A DNA stretch of 64,000 nucleotides from Herbaspirillum seropedicae (lineage in GTDB: Bacteria; Pseudomonadota; Gammaproteobacteria; Burkholderiales; Burkholderiaceae_D). Of this stretch, positions 9,811 to 21,439 are shown piece by piece (positions within the stretch are counted from its first letter, which is position 1; each line of letters opens with the position of its first letter). The notes under the pieces were generated by a model, which searched no databases, was not told the DNA's origin, and worked only from the letters and a program-made list of their open reading frames with translations. A program made the position numbers and the translations under genes. Location of the stretch: NCBI RefSeq assembly GCF_001040945.1, contig NZ_CP011930.1, forward strand, positions 5,327,021 to 5,391,020, in the 5' to 3' direction.

Positions 9811-11070
9811 ATGGACATGAACACCCAAATCTCTACCCTGCGCATCGACGGCGCACGCCTGTGGGACTCGCTGATGGAACTGGCCCGCATCGGCGCCACT
9901 GCCAAGGGTGGCGTGTGCCGCCTGGCCCTGACCGACCTGGACAAGCAGGGACGCGACCTGGTGAGCTCCTGGGCGCGCGCCGAAGGCATGAGCGTGGTGG
10001 TAGACCAGATCGGCAACATCTTCATGCGCCGCCCCGGTCGCAACAATGCATTGCCCCCGGTGATGACGGGCTCGCACATCGATACCCAGCCGACCGGCGG
10101 CAAGTTCGACGGCAACTACGGCGTGCTCGCCGGCATCGAAGTGGTGCGTACGCTGAACCAGCACAACATCCAGACCGAGGCCCCGATCGAGGTGGCGGTG
10201 TGGACCAATGAAGAGGGTTCGCGCTTCGTGCCGGTGATGATGGGCTCCGGTGTCTTCTGCGGCGCCTTCACGCTGGACCATGCCTACAACGCCACCGATG
10301 TCGAGGGCAAGAAGGTACGCGATGAACTGGAACGCATCGGCTATATCGGCGAGCAGGTCTGCGGCGACCACCCCATCGGCGCGTATTACGAGGCGCACAT
10401 CGAGCAGGGGCCGGTGCTGGAAAATGCCGATACCGTCATCGGCGTGGTGCCGGCGGTGCTGGGGCTGTCCTGGTACGACTGCACGGTGACCGGTTTTGAA
10501 TCGCATGCCGGGCCCACGCCCATGGAAATCCGCAAGGATGCACTGCAGGTCTCGACCTACATCATGCAGGAGGTGGTGGCCATCGCCCACCGCTATGCGC
10601 CGTATGGACGCGGCACGGTGGGCCAGGTGCAGGTGATGCCCAACAGCCGCAACGTGATTCCGGGGCAGGTGAAATTCTCCATCGACCTGCGCAATGTCAG
10701 CGAGGCATCGCTGACCCGCATGCATGAAGACCTGCTGGCCTATCTGGAGGCCATGCGCAAGAAGACGGGGCTGTCCATCGAACTGGAACGTGTGTCCTAC
10801 TTCCCGCCCTGCCCCTTCCATCCGGATTGCGTGGACAAGGTGCGCGCCGCCTCGGCGGCACTCGGCTACAAGACCATGGACGTGGTCTCCGGGGCCGGGC
10901 ATGACGCCATCTATGCGGCGCGCCTGGCGCCGGCGGGGATGATCTTCGTGCCTTGCAAGGATGGGGTGTCCCACAACGAGATCGAAGATGCGCGGCCCGA
11001 GCACCTGGAAGCCGGCTGCAACGTGCTGTTGCAGGCCATGCTGGCCAGCGCGGGCGTAGTCAGCGCGTAA
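9811..11070 (+). CDS. M20-family Zn-dependent amidohydrolase (N-carbamoyl-amino acid hydrolase / beta-ureidopropionase-like)
   Basis: This 419-residue protein belongs to the hydantoinase/carbamoylase (AmaB, allantoate amidohydrolase) branch of peptidase family M20. Visible metal-site motifs are TGSHIDTQPTGGKFDGNYGV (His and Asp), TNEEGSRF (Glu pair), EAHIEQGPVLE, and GAGHDAIYAARLAPAGMIFV near the C-terminus. The central GFESHAGPTPMEIRKDAL is the dimerisation and substrate region. Such enzymes remove carbamoyl groups, giving the amino acid, NH3 and CO2. Next to a beta-alanine-type transaminase it may hydrolyse N-carbamoyl-beta-alanine, but no dihydropyrimidine dehydrogenase or dihydropyrimidinase is present here, so another N-substituted amino acid is equally possible. 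Confidence 0.82.
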   Translation: MDMNTQISTLRIDGARLWDSLMELARIGATAKGGVCRLALTDLDKQGRDLVSSWARAEGMSVVVDQIGNIFMRRPGRNNALPPVMTGSHIDTQPTGGKFDGNYGVLAGIEVVRTLNQHNIQTEAPIEVAVWTNEEGSRFVPVMMGSGVFCGAFTLDHAYNATDVEGKKVRDELERIGYIGEQVCGDHPIGAYYEAHIEQGPVLENADTVIGVVPAVLGLSWYDCTVTGFESHAGPTPMEIRKDALQVSTYIMQEVVAIAHRYAPYGRGTVGQVQVMPNSRNVIPGQVKFSIDLRNVSEASLTRMHEDLLAYLEAMRKKTGLSIELERVSYFPPCPFHPDCVDKVRAASAALGYKTMDVVSGAGHDAIYAARLAPAGMIFVPCKDGVSHNEIEDARPEHLEAGCNVLLQAMLASAGVVSA

Positions 11071-11096
11071 TTTGTGATTAATGCAGGAAACTGATC

Positions 11097-12608
11097 ATGA
11101 AACCGACATTCGTCATTGCACGCATGAATCACGAGACCAATACCTTCTCGCCGATTCCCACGCCCCTTGAAGCCTTCGCCCCGCAATGGGACGACGCCGC
11201 CTACCGTGACCAGAAGGGCGCGCGCACCGCCATGGGCGCGTTCCTGGAACTGGCCGAGCAAGCCGGCGCGCAAATCGTCACGCCACTGGCAGCCTGGGCC
11301 AATCCCAGCGCGGCAGTCGCAGCCGATGCCTATACGTTGATGTGCGACGCCATCGTGCGCGCCATCGAGCAGGGTTGCGACGCCATCCTGCTGGACCTGC
11401 ACGGCGCGATGGTGGCCGAGAACGCCGAGGATGGCGAAGGCGCGCTGCTGGAACGCATCCGCCGTGTCGCCCCGCATACGCCCATGGCGGTGGCGCTGGA
11501 CCTGCATGGCAATGTCACGCAGAAGATGGTGACGCATGCCGATGTCATCGTCAGCTTCAAGACCTATCCGCACATCGACATGTTCGAGACCGGCGAGCAC
11601 GCTGGCCGCCTGCTGCTGGCGCGGCTGCGCGGGCGCTCGCAGCCGCGCATGGCCTGGCGCCAGGTGCCGATGCTGTCGGCCACGCTGACCAGCAATACCT
11701 CGGCCTCGGCCATGCAGCGCGCGGTGGAAGCGGCCAAGGCCGCCGAGCAGGAGCCGGGCGTGCTGGCGGTGTCGGTGCTGGCGGGTTTCCCCTTGTCGGA
11801 CTTCCGCGATGCCGGCATGTCGGTGGTGGTGGTGACCGAGGACGATGCGGCGCAGGCCGATGCGGTGGCGGCGCGTATCGCGCGGCAGATCTGGGCCGAG
11901 CGCGCCGACTTCGTCTATCACAGCCCGCCATTGGCCCAGTCACTGGCGCAGGCCCGGCAATTGCGCCAAGGGCCGGGCCAGGGGCCGATGCTGCTGCTGG
12001 ACCATAGCGACAACGTCATGTCCGGCGGCACCTGCAATACCATGGACGTGCTGGAGGCGGCGCTGCAGGAAGGGCTGGAAGGCATCGCCGTGGGACCGGT
12101 GAGCGACCCCGAGGCGGTGGCGCAACTGGTCGAGGCGGGTCTCGGCGCAACCGTCACGTTGGCCGTGGGCAACAAGGTGGATCTGGCGGCCCAGGGCATC
12201 ACCAAGACACCGCCGGTCTATACCGGCAAGGTAGTGGCCATCACCGATGGCCGCTTCACGGTGACCGGGCCGATCTATACCGGATCGCACTTGCAGATGG
12301 GGCGCAGCGTGCTCTTCGATATCGGCGCGGCGCGCATCGTCATCACCGAGGAACGGGTCGAGCCCTATGACCTGGGCGTCTTCACCAGCCTGGGGCTGGA
12401 CCCGGCGCAGCAATCCTTCCTGATCCTGAAGTCGCGCATGTATTGCCGTCCGGTCTTCGCGCCCATCAGCCGTGCGCTGGTCGAGTGCGATTCGGATAGC
12501 GGCGGGCCGACCAGCGCCAATTTCCGGCTGTTCCCGATCAAGAAGGTACGCCGGCCGATCTATCCGCTCGATGCGGACATGCGCTGGGAGGGCGGCGCGG
12601 GCGCTTGA
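11097..12608 (+). CDS. M81-family metallopeptidase, MlrC-like
   Basis: A 503-residue protein of the MlrC (microcystinase C-like, peptidase M81) family. The N-terminal part begins FVIARMNHETNTFSPIPTPL and carries the candidate zinc ligands in LDLHGAMVAENAEDGEGALL and ALDLHGNVT. The C-terminal MlrC_C part contains LLLDHSDNVMSGGTCNTMDVL. Family members are linked to hydrolysis of unusual peptide or amide bonds, and most are uncharacterised. It starts 26 bp after the M20 hydrolase gene and is very likely co-transcribed. The pair probably acts sequentially on the imported compound; this is inferred from position only. Confidence 0.82.
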   Translation: MKPTFVIARMNHETNTFSPIPTPLEAFAPQWDDAAYRDQKGARTAMGAFLELAEQAGAQIVTPLAAWANPSAAVAADAYTLMCDAIVRAIEQGCDAILLDLHGAMVAENAEDGEGALLERIRRVAPHTPMAVALDLHGNVTQKMVTHADVIVSFKTYPHIDMFETGEHAGRLLLARLRGRSQPRMAWRQVPMLSATLTSNTSASAMQRAVEAAKAAEQEPGVLAVSVLAGFPLSDFRDAGMSVVVVTEDDAAQADAVAARIARQIWAERADFVYHSPPLAQSLAQARQLRQGPGQGPMLLLDHSDNVMSGGTCNTMDVLEAALQEGLEGIAVGPVSDPEAVAQLVEAGLGATVTLAVGNKVDLAAQGITKTPPVYTGKVVAITDGRFTVTGPIYTGSHLQMGRSVLFDIGAARIVITEERVEPYDLGVFTSLGLDPAQQSFLILKSRMYCRPVFAPISRALVECDSDSGGPTSANFRLFPIKKVRRPIYPLDADMRWEGGAGA

Positions 12609-12812
12609 GCCGCTGGTGCCGCTGGTGCCATTGGGCAATTTGCCCGAATACAACAGTCTCCTCAGGGCCTTCCCCAGTTGTGCAGCATCATCCAATGGCT
12701 GTGTTAGGCTGACCTGGCTGCAAGGTGATTTCCATCGCAACAGCCACCTGCGCCGGTGCCGCCCACAACAATTCCACACCATGGCCTGGCGCCTCACACA
12801 AGGGGAGACAAG

Positions 12813-14414
12813 ATGAAAAACCTCAAGATCGGCGTACGCCTGGCCATCGGCTTCATTGCCTTGCTGATGTTGATGGCGGTCATGGTCGCCCTCGGAGTCT
12901 GGCGGCTGGGCAGCATCGGCGACGCCACCGACGACATGACCCGCATCGCGCTGAAGAAGGAGCGCGATGCCGTGCAGTGGCATGCGGCCATCAAGGAAAA
13001 CGGCGTGCGCACCTTCGCTGTGATGAAGAGCGATGACGACGCCTTCCAGGCCTACTTCCAGAAGCAGATCGATGCGCAGTCGGCCAGGATCAGCCAGTTG
13101 CAGAAGGAGGTCGAGGCGGCCATCACGGATGCCGAAGAAAAGCGGCTCTTCGATGAAGTCGGCAAGCTGCGCGCGGCCTATCGGGCCACGCGCCAGAGCA
13201 TCTTCGACGTCAAGACGGCTGGCGACGACGCCCGCGCGCGCGAGATGACCGATACCACGCTGGTCAAGATGATGGATGACTATGCCGACGGCGTGCTGCG
13301 CTACGCCGATTTCCAGAAGCAGGTGATCGACCAGACCGCCGCCGCGATCAACCGCGACTACCGCTCCGGGCGCAGCATGCTGCTGGCGCTGGGCGCCATC
13401 GAGATCGTGCTGGGAGCGGCGCTGGCCTGGCTGCTCACGCGCAGCATCACGCGGCCGCTGAACCAGGCGGTGACCATCGCCGAGACGGTGGCCGCCGGCG
13501 ACCTCACCTCCCGCATCGACAGCAGCAGCCGTGACGAGACCGGCAAATTGCTGGCCGCGCTCAAGACCATGAATGGCAACCTGCTCGACATCGTGGGCCG
13601 GGTGCGGATGGGGACCGAGACCATCAACACGGCCTCACGCGAGATCGCCACCGGCAACCTGGACTTGTCAGCACGTACCGAGGCGCAGGCCGGTTCGCTG
13701 GAAGAAACCGCCTCGGCCATGGAACAGTTGACCTCTACCGTCAAGCAGAACGCCGATAACGCCCGCCAGGCCAATGAGCTGGCGGCCTCGGCCTCGCAGG
13801 TGGCGACCCAGGGCGGCGCGGTGGTGGACCAGGTAGTGGCCACCATGGGCGCCATTCATGCCTCTTCGCAAAAGATCGCCGACATCATCGGGGTCATCGA
13901 TGGCATCGCTTTCCAGACCAATATCCTGGCGCTCAACGCGGCCGTGGAAGCGGCCCGCGCCGGTGAGCAGGGACGCGGCTTTGCGGTGGTGGCTTCCGAA
14001 GTGCGCTCGCTGGCGCAGCGTTCGGCCTCGGCGGCCAAGGAGATCAAGCAGTTGATCGACGACTCGGTGGAAAAGGTGGACGATGGCAGCCGGCTGGTGG
14101 CGCGCGCCGGCGACACCATGCAGGAAGTGGTGCAGAGCGTGGCGCGGGTGACCGCGGTGGTGCGCGAGATCACGCTGGCCAGCCAGGAACAGAGTGACGG
14201 CATCGAACAGGTGAACCTGGCCATCACCCACATCGACGAAACCACGCAGCAGAACGCCGCCCTGGTGGAGCAGGCGGCCGCCGCCGCGCGCTCCATGCAG
14301 GACCAGGCTGCCTCGCTGACCGATGCGGTCAGCGTCTTCCGCCTGGAGGACGATGCGCAGGTGCTGGCCGTGGCCGTTCAGCGCGGCACGTCGCCTTCGA
14401 CGGTGGTGCGGTAG
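12813..14414 (+). CDS. Methyl-accepting chemotaxis protein
   Basis: A 533-residue chemoreceptor. TM1 is at about residues 10-31. A four-helix-bundle-type periplasmic domain follows to about 187, then TM2 (about 188-210) and HAMP (about 211-263). The signalling domain has the conserved hairpin tip GIAFQTNILALNAAVEAARAGEQGRGFAVVA. The start at 12813 follows GGGGAGACAAG. The C-terminus ends VQRGTSPSTVVR with no CheR-docking pentapeptide. Its position after the catabolic genes suggests it senses the same substrate, which is inference. Its 3' end overlaps the convergent dioxygenase gene by 37 bp. Confidence 0.92.
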   Translation: MKNLKIGVRLAIGFIALLMLMAVMVALGVWRLGSIGDATDDMTRIALKKERDAVQWHAAIKENGVRTFAVMKSDDDAFQAYFQKQIDAQSARISQLQKEVEAAITDAEEKRLFDEVGKLRAAYRATRQSIFDVKTAGDDARAREMTDTTLVKMMDDYADGVLRYADFQKQVIDQTAAAINRDYRSGRSMLLALGAIEIVLGAALAWLLTRSITRPLNQAVTIAETVAAGDLTSRIDSSSRDETGKLLAALKTMNGNLLDIVGRVRMGTETINTASREIATGNLDLSARTEAQAGSLEETASAMEQLTSTVKQNADNARQANELAASASQVATQGGAVVDQVVATMGAIHASSQKIADIIGVIDGIAFQTNILALNAAVEAARAGEQGRGFAVVASEVRSLAQRSASAAKEIKQLIDDSVEKVDDGSRLVARAGDTMQEVVQSVARVTAVVREITLASQEQSDGIEQVNLAITHIDETTQQNAALVEQAAAAARSMQDQAASLTDAVSVFRLEDDAQVLAVAVQRGTSPSTVVR

Positions 14415-15268
14415 AGGGTGCGGCGCAGGTGTTGGGGGGTGATCGCGGCGTAGTGCTGGGTGCTGCGGTTGTCCCAGAACACCAGGTCATGCGCTTGCCA
14501 GCGGTGGGTGTAGACATTCTCGGGGCGGGTGATGTGGGTGTGCAGTTCCTTGAGCAGCGCATCGCTTTCATCGCGCGGGATGCCGATGATGTGCGAGGTA
14601 AACCCTTCGCTGACGAAGAGGATCTTGCGGCCACTCTCCGGGTGGGTGATCACCACCGGGTGTTCCACCGGCGGCACTTCATCGATCTGCTGCTGGGTCA
14701 GGGGCGCGCGCCAGGGGGAGAGCTTGCGCAGGCGTTCGTAGCGGTAGACATAGGAGTGCACGGCGCGCTTGCCTTCGAGCAAGGTCTTCAGGGCCGCCGG
14801 CAGGCTGTCCCAGGCGGCGGCGGTATTGGCGTACAGGGTGTCGCCGCGCTCGGCGGGCAGTTCCTGTGAGTGCAGCAACGCGCCCAGGCTGGGCTTGGGC
14901 ATGTAGGACAGGTCCGAGTGCCAGTCGGCGCCGGCATCGACCAGGCCGATGGGCTTGCCGTTCTCGACCACATTGGAGACGATCAGGATTTCAGGATGGC
15001 CGGCCAGGTGGAAGCGGTTGAGCACATGCACCTGCAGCGGGCCGAAGCGGCGGCTGAAGTCGACATGCTGTTGCGGCGTGATGCGCTGGTCACGGAAGAC
15101 CACCACGCCGTGCTCGACCAAGGCCTTGCGGATGCGCGCTAGCTCACTGGCCGAGACCGGCTTGTTCAGATCCAGGCCGACGATTTCGGCACCCAACGGC
15201 GCGTCGAAGCGATGGATCTCGAACTCTTGATGGATATCTTGCGGGCGTTCCAGCGTGGCGGCCGACAT
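14378..15268 (-). CDS. TauD/TfdA-family 2-oxoglutarate-dependent dioxygenase
   Basis: This 296-residue product has the 2-His-1-carboxylate iron site: H117 and D119 in GADWHSDLSYMPK, and a distal His in FWDNRSTQHYA. A 2-oxoglutarate-binding Arg follows in RRTLYRTTVEGD. The chosen start has a good AGGAG 6 nt upstream; a longer frame reaching 15352 has no such support. Family members hydroxylate taurine, alkylsulfonates, 2,4-D or similar small acids, and the substrate cannot be read from sequence. The gene is divergent from a JmjC-like gene. Confidence 0.88.
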   Translation of the reverse strand: MSAATLERPQDIHQEFEIHRFDAPLGAEIVGLDLNKPVSASELARIRKALVEHGVVVFRDQRITPQQHVDFSRRFGPLQVHVLNRFHLAGHPEILIVSNVVENGKPIGLVDAGADWHSDLSYMPKPSLGALLHSQELPAERGDTLYANTAAAWDSLPAALKTLLEGKRAVHSYVYRYERLRKLSPWRAPLTQQQIDEVPPVEHPVVITHPESGRKILFVSEGFTSHIIGIPRDESDALLKELHTHITRPENVYTHRWQAHDLVFWDNRSTQHYAAITPQHLRRTLYRTTVEGDVPR

Positions 15269-15386
15269 GGGGGCTCCTGTGTCCTGGTGAGGGTGGCGAA
15301 AGCCACCATTACACTCTCCCCAGCGGCAGACGGACAAGGAACAAGAACGCATATCCTTATGCGTTCTGCGTCGGCTCCCCCGGCGC

Positions 15387-15392
15387 TACAAT
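15387..15392 (+). promoter_or_regulatory. Candidate -10 element directly upstream of the JmjC-like gene
   Basis: TACAAT lies only 6 bp before the ATG at 15399, with a weak TTCTGC at 15364-15369 17 bp upstream. If used, transcription would begin at or near the start codon, giving a leaderless mRNA. No Shine-Dalgarno sequence is visible. Confidence 0.35.
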
Positions 15393-15398
15393 ACCGCG

Positions 15399-16289
15399 AT
15401 GACCCAGCCCGACCATCCCGCCCGCCCACTCCCGCCGCGCCCCGACCTTGCCAAGCTGAGCCAGGAGCAGGCCGCCGCGCGCAAGCTGGCGCGCGACCAG
15501 CGGGACGCCCGGATACGGGGCGTGGCTTCGGTGGCGGAGATGCGCCAGGCCATCCGTGCGGCCAGCGCGGGCTTGCCGGCCCTGGCCGCCATCCCGCGCA
15601 CGGGGCCGCTGAAGACGGCGGCCTTCCGCCAGCGTGCTGCTGCCGGGCTGCCCTTCCTGATGTCGGGCATGGCCAGCCGCTGGCCGCTGGCGGCGATGAC
15701 GCTGCCGGACCTGCGCCAGCACTTCGGCCAGTTGCCGGTGCGGGCCCGCGTGGGCGACTACATCAATACCGCCTTCGCACCGGACCGCGCCATGCAGGAC
15801 ATGACGCTGCTCGATTACCTGGAGCGCGCCGCCGCTGACGAGAGCGGCTTGCCGCCCTATCTCGGTAACCTGGAATTACGTGAACTCAATCGGCTGTGTC
15901 ACTGGCCCAACTTCTTCGACAAGATGGGACCGCCGCGTTTCTGGATCGGTCCGGCCGGCTGCATCACGCCGCTGCACTGCGACTATGACGACAATGTCTT
16001 TGCGCAGGTCTGGGGCAGCAAGCGCGTCTGGCTGGCGCCACCGCATCATGACCAATATCTCTATCCCAAGGAAGCCAACGCCATCCTGTTCGGCTCGCCC
16101 TTCGATCCCGATCATCCCGACCTGGAACGCTTTCCGCTGGCCCGCCAGGCGGCGCTGGTGTGCTGTGAAGTGCAGCCTGGGGAAATGCTCTACATCCCGG
16201 CGGGCTGGTACCACCAGGTCAGTTCGCTGACGTTTTCGCTCTCCAGCAATCGCTGGGCGCGAGGGCGGCCACTGGTCTTGTCCGCATAG
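15399..16289 (+). CDS. Cupin-like / JmjC-domain Fe(II) 2-oxoglutarate dioxygenase-fold protein
   Basis: A 296-residue protein of the cupin-8/JmjC group (FIH-like). The iron triad appears in ITPLHCDYDDNVFAQVWGSK (HxD) and in YIPAGWYHQVSSL (distal His). TGPLKTAAFRQRAAAGLPFLM near residue 68 is a typical lead-in. Bacterial relatives hydroxylate proteins or small molecules, but most are unassigned. It is divergent from the TauD-like gene with 130 bp between, so both may share a regulatory region. Confidence 0.82.
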   Translation: MTQPDHPARPLPPRPDLAKLSQEQAAARKLARDQRDARIRGVASVAEMRQAIRAASAGLPALAAIPRTGPLKTAAFRQRAAAGLPFLMSGMASRWPLAAMTLPDLRQHFGQLPVRARVGDYINTAFAPDRAMQDMTLLDYLERAAADESGLPPYLGNLELRELNRLCHWPNFFDKMGPPRFWIGPAGCITPLHCDYDDNVFAQVWGSKRVWLAPPHHDQYLYPKEANAILFGSPFDPDHPDLERFPLARQAALVCCEVQPGEMLYIPAGWYHQVSSLTFSLSSNRWARGRPLVLSA

Positions 16290-16301
16290 AAGCGCGCACA
16301 A

Positions 16302-16334
16302 GAAAAAACCCCACGCCTGTTGCCATGCGTGGGG
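16302..16334 (-). terminator. rho-independent terminator of gatCAB
   Basis: CCCCACGC (16309-16316) pairs with GCGTGGGG (16327-16334). Reading leftwards on the minus strand, a run of six T follows. It lies 28 bp beyond the gatB stop. Confidence 0.85.
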
Positions 16335-16361
16335 CTCATGCGAAACGCTTCAGGCCGGGTG

Positions 16362-17822
16362 TCAGCTGCTCAGCTTCTTGCGCAGCAATTCGGTCAGTTG
16401 CGCGGGGTTGGCCTTGCCGCGGGTAGCCTTCATGGCCTGGCCGATCAGGGCGTTGATGGCTTGCTCCTTGCCGGCGCGGAATTCGGCGACCGACTTTTCA
16501 TTGGCGGCCAGCACCTGGTCCACGATGGCTTCCAGCGCGCCGCTGTCGGAGATCTGCTTCAAGCCCTTGGCTTCGATGATGTCATCGGCCAGGGAATCCT
16601 TGTCGGACCTGGCTTCCCACATGCCGGCGAAGACTTCCTTGGCGATCTTGTTGGAGATGGTGCCATCGGCGATGCGCTTCAACAGCAGGGCCAGTTGCGC
16701 GGCCTTCACGGGGGCGTCAGCGATGTCGGTGTCTTCGCGATTGAGCGTGGAGGCGACGTCACCCATCAGCCAGTTGGCGGCCGGCTTGGCTTGTTCCTTG
16801 CCGGCTGCCGCGACCACGGCTTCGAAGTAGGACGCCATGCCCTTGGATTGCGTGAGCACCATGGCGTCGTATTCCGGCAGCGCATACTCGGCCACGAAGC
16901 GCTCGCGCATGGCGGCGGGCAACTCGGGCATGGTGGCCTTGACGCGCTCGATCCACTCCTGCGAGATGGCCAGCGGCGGCAGGTCGGGGTCGGGGAAGTA
17001 ACGGTAGTCCTGCGCGTCTTCCTTGCTGCGCATGGAGCGGGTTTCCTTCTTGTCCGGATCGTAGAGGCGGGTCTCCTGCACGACGGTGCCGCCGTCTTCG
17101 ATCAGTTCGATCTGGCGGCGCACTTCGTAGTTGATGGCTTCTTCGAGGAAGCGGAAGGAGTTCAGGTTCTTGATCTCGCAACGGGTGCCGAATTTTTCCT
17201 GGCCGACCGGACGCACGGAAACGTTGGCGTCGCAGCGGAAGGAGCCTTCCTGCATGTTGCCGTCGCAGATGCCCAGCCACATCACCAGCGAGTGCAAGGC
17301 CTTGGCGTAGCCGACGGCTTCGGCGGCGCTGCGCATCTCGGGTTCGGTGACGATTTCCAGCAGCGGCGTGCCGGCGCGGTTGAGGTCGATGCCGGTCATG
17401 CCCTGGTAGTCTTCGTGCAGCGACTTGCCAGCGTCTTCTTCGAGGTGGGCGCGGGTCAGGTTGATGGTCTTGATCTCGGTCTTGCCATCCTTCTCGACGG
17501 CGAAGGACATGGTGCCTCCTTGCACGACCGGAATCTCGAACTGGCTGATCTGGTAGCCCTTGGGCAGGTCAGGATAGAAGTAGTTCTTGCGCGCAAAGAT
17601 CGAGCGCGGCGCGATGGTGGCGCCGATGGCCAGGCCGAACTGGATGGCGCGTTCCACAGCGCCCTTGTTGAGGACCGGCAGCACGCCCGGCAAGGCCAGG
17701 TCCACCGGGCTGGCCTGGGTGTTGGGTTCGGCGCCGAAGCGGGTCGGGCTGCCGCTGAAGATCTTGGATTGGGTCGAAAGCTGCGTGTGCGTTTCGAGGC
17801 CGATGACGACTTCCCACTGCAT
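16362..17822 (-). CDS. gatB: Asp-tRNA(Asn)/Glu-tRNA(Gln) amidotransferase subunit B
   Basis: A 486-residue GatB of usual length. The N-terminus [20 protein letters not shown] and the segment [24 protein letters not shown] are diagnostic. A C-terminal GatB/YqeY tail domain ends in [17 protein letters not shown]. GatB binds the mischarged tRNA and carries the kinase-like active site that activates Glu or Asp before transamidation. It is the last gene of gatC-gatA-gatB, 51 bp after gatA. Confidence 0.96.
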   Translation of the reverse strand: MQWEVVIGLETHTQLSTQSKIFSGSPTRFGAEPNTQASPVDLALPGVLPVLNKGAVERAIQFGLAIGATIAPRSIFARKNYFYPDLPKGYQISQFEIPVVQGGTMSFAVEKDGKTEIKTINLTRAHLEEDAGKSLHEDYQGMTGIDLNRAGTPLLEIVTEPEMRSAAEAVGYAKALHSLVMWLGICDGNMQEGSFRCDANVSVRPVGQEKFGTRCEIKNLNSFRFLEEAINYEVRRQIELIEDGGTVVQETRLYDPDKKETRSMRSKEDAQDYRYFPDPDLPPLAISQEWIERVKATMPELPAAMRERFVAEYALPEYDAMVLTQSKGMASYFEAVVAAAGKEQAKPAANWLMGDVASTLNREDTDIADAPVKAAQLALLLKRIADGTISNKIAKEVFAGMWEARSDKDSLADDIIEAKGLKQISDSGALEAIVDQVLAANEKSVAEFRAGKEQAINALIGQAMKATRGKANPAQLTELLRKKLSS

Positions 17823-17873
17823 GATGTTGTCCTTGCGAATGCTGTTGTTGGTGACGAGGGCTGGACTGCAGGC

Positions 17874-19340
17874 TCAGGCCGGTTCGCGCAGGTGCCAGTC
17901 GGTGGCCTGCTGGAACTGGTGCGCCACGTTCAAGAGGCGCGCTTCGTCGAAATAATTGCCGATGATCTGCAGGCCGACCGGGCGCTTGCCGTTCTTCTCG
18001 CCTTGTCCGAAGCCGCAGGGGATGGACATGCCAGGCAGACCGGCCAGGCTGGTGGAAAGCGTGAAGATGTCGGCCAGGTAGTTGGCCACCGGGTCGTTGG
18101 TCTTGTCACCCAGGTCCCAGGCCACGGTGGGCGAGACCGGGCCCATGATGACGTCGCACTGGCGGTTGGCGCCGGCCAGGGCGTTCTGGAAGTCCTGGGC
18201 GATCAGGCGGCGGATCTTCTGGGCCTGCAGGTAGTAGGCGTCGTAGTAGCCATGCGAGAGCACGTAGGAACCGACCAGGATGCGGCGCTTGACCTCTTCG
18301 CCAAAGCCTTCGGCGCGCGACTTGCGGTACATGTCATCCAGATTGCCGTAGTCGGCGGCACGGTGGCCGTAGCGCACGCCGTCGAAACGCGACAGGTTCG
18401 ACGAGGCCTCGGCCGGGGCGATCACGTAATACACCGGGATCGACAGCTCGGTCTTTGGCAGGGAGATCTCGACCAGCTGGGCGCCCAGCTTCTCGAACTC
18501 GGACAGCGCCGCACGCACGGCCGCTTCCACGTCGGCGGCCAGGCCGGCGCCGAAGAATTCCTTGGGCACGCCGATGCGCAGGCCTTGCAGGCTGTCGTTG
18601 AGCGAGCGGGTGAAATCTTCCTTGGGACGTTGCAGGCTGGTGGAGTCGCGCTCATCGAAGCCGGTCATGGCGTTCAACAACAAGCCGCAGTCTTCGGCCG
18701 TCTTGGCGATCGGTCCGCCCTGGTCCAGCGAGGAGGCGAAGGCGATCATGCCGTAGCGCGAGACGCTGCCATAGGTGGGCTTGATGCCGGTGACGCCACA
18801 CAGCGAGGCCGGCTGGCGGATCGAGCCGCCCGTGTCGGTGGCGGTGGCCGCCGGCGCCAGGCGCGCGGCCACGGCGGCGGCCGAACCGCCCGAGGAGCCG
18901 CCGGGCACGGCGCGCTTGTCCCAGGGGTTCAAGGTGGGGCCGAAGTAGGAGTTCTCGTTGCCCGATCCCATGGCGAATTCGTCACAGTTGAGCTTGCCCA
19001 GCGTGACCATGCCGGCAGCATTGAACTGCTCCACCACGGTCGCGTCGAAGGGGCTCACGTAATTGTCGAGCATGCGCGAACCTGCAGTTGTGCGCCACCC
19101 TCGTGTGACGAAAATGTCCTTATGGGCAATAGGCACACCGGTCAATTGACCGGCATTATTGTCTGAAAGACGGCTATCAGCGACCTTGGCCTGTGCCAGG
19201 GTCAGCTCACGATCCACATGCAGGAAGGCATTGAGGTCGCTGGCGTCGATGCGATCCAGGAACAGGGTCGCCAGTTCGGTGGCGGAAATCTTGCGCGCTT
19301 GCAGTTGCGCGGACAGTTCTTTGAGGGTGAGCTTATGCAT
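17874..19340 (-). CDS. gatA: Asp-tRNA(Asn)/Glu-tRNA(Gln) amidotransferase subunit A
   Basis: A 488-residue amidase-signature protein. The Ser-cisSer-Lys triad lies in the regions PIAHKDIF (Lys) and [20 protein letters not shown] with [12 protein letters not shown] (Ser residues). GatA releases ammonia from glutamine and channels it to GatB. It is encoded between gatC and gatB. Confidence 0.96.
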   Translation of the reverse strand: MHKLTLKELSAQLQARKISATELATLFLDRIDASDLNAFLHVDRELTLAQAKVADSRLSDNNAGQLTGVPIAHKDIFVTRGWRTTAGSRMLDNYVSPFDATVVEQFNAAGMVTLGKLNCDEFAMGSGNENSYFGPTLNPWDKRAVPGGSSGGSAAAVAARLAPAATATDTGGSIRQPASLCGVTGIKPTYGSVSRYGMIAFASSLDQGGPIAKTAEDCGLLLNAMTGFDERDSTSLQRPKEDFTRSLNDSLQGLRIGVPKEFFGAGLAADVEAAVRAALSEFEKLGAQLVEISLPKTELSIPVYYVIAPAEASSNLSRFDGVRYGHRAADYGNLDDMYRKSRAEGFGEEVKRRILVGSYVLSHGYYDAYYLQAQKIRRLIAQDFQNALAGANRQCDVIMGPVSPTVAWDLGDKTNDPVANYLADIFTLSTSLAGLPGMSIPCGFGQGEKNGKRPVGLQIIGNYFDEARLLNVAHQFQQATDWHLREPA

Positions 19341-19415
19341 GGAATAGGTCAGGCTGCGGTCTTGCTGGTCGGCTGTGCCGGGGAGCGGGCGTAGGCGTGG
19401 CGGGCTACGCCGGGC

Positions 19416-19718
19416 TTATTCGATCACCTTGGGAACCAGGTACAGGCCGTCCTGGGTCGCCGGGGCGGGTTGCTGGTAGTCGTCGCGGCGATTGGTCTCG
19501 GTCACGACGTCCTCGCGCAGGCGCAGCGCCAGCGCCGGTTCGATGGCGGCGATGGGGTGCGACAACGGCTCCACGCCGCGGGTGTCGACGGCCTTCATCT
19601 GTTCCACCAGGGCGAAGATGCCGTTGAGCTTCTCCAGCGTCTGGTCGGCCTGGGCCTCGGTGAGCTCCAGTCGGGACAGGTTGGCAATGCGTTTAACGTC
19701 GGAAAGGCTTAGTGACAT
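19416..19718 (-). CDS. gatC: Asp-tRNA(Asn)/Glu-tRNA(Gln) amidotransferase subunit C
   Basis: The 100-residue product opens [19 protein letters not shown] and ends in the typical [18 protein letters not shown]...YLVPKVIE. GatC wraps around GatA and stabilises the GatAB complex. The ATG at 19718 gives normal GatC length; the longer frame to 19928 adds a non-homologous leader. It is the first gene of the gatCAB operon and divergent from mreB. Confidence 0.94.
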   Translation of the reverse strand: MSLSLSDVKRIANLSRLELTEAQADQTLEKLNGIFALVEQMKAVDTRGVEPLSHPIAAIEPALALRLREDVVTETNRRDDYQQPAPATQDGLYLVPKVIE

Positions 19719-21120
<1,402 letters not shown>

Positions 21121-21439
21121 GCCGAGCGTCGCTCAGGCCGGCCTTGCGCCGGCCTTTGCGCCTCTGGCGCACCGTTTTACGCTGGTTGAGCTTTTACGCT
21201 GTTATAACCGACGGCCATGTACCGCCGGGTTCACCGGGGAACCGATACGTTCGATATGACGCAGTTCACGCCGACTTGCCCACCGCTGCGGGAGCCTCTC
21301 CCGCCCTTGGCGCAGGCACGGCTGGAGCTGGGTCTGGCTGACGTGACGGCTCCCTTTTTTGTTATCGTAGTCGACGCAGGAAGTGAGTATCCCGCCTGCC
21401 GGCAGCCGCCTCGCGCGGCCCTGCGGGTGGCCTGACGCC
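21121..21439. other. mreB-mreC intergenic region with a GC-rich hairpin
   Basis: AGGCCGGC (21135-21142) pairs with GCCGGCCT (21148-21155) just after the mreB stop, followed by only two extra T, so it is a weak terminator or attenuator. A short direct repeat, TTTTACGCTG, occurs near 21175 and 21191. No gene is supported here; a promoter for mreCD probably lies within it but is not clear. Confidence 0.5.

Noticed and set aside
16231..16241. CTGACGTTTTC inside the JmjC-like gene as a further copy of the recurrent motif
   Set aside because: Only 10-11 bases match, it is in coding sequence, and the TGCAC half is missing.
16320..19166. A 948-codon open frame on the plus strand opposite gatB and gatA
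   Set aside because: Low-complexity Gly/Ala/Val/His translation and exact opposition to two well-recognised genes; no start signal.
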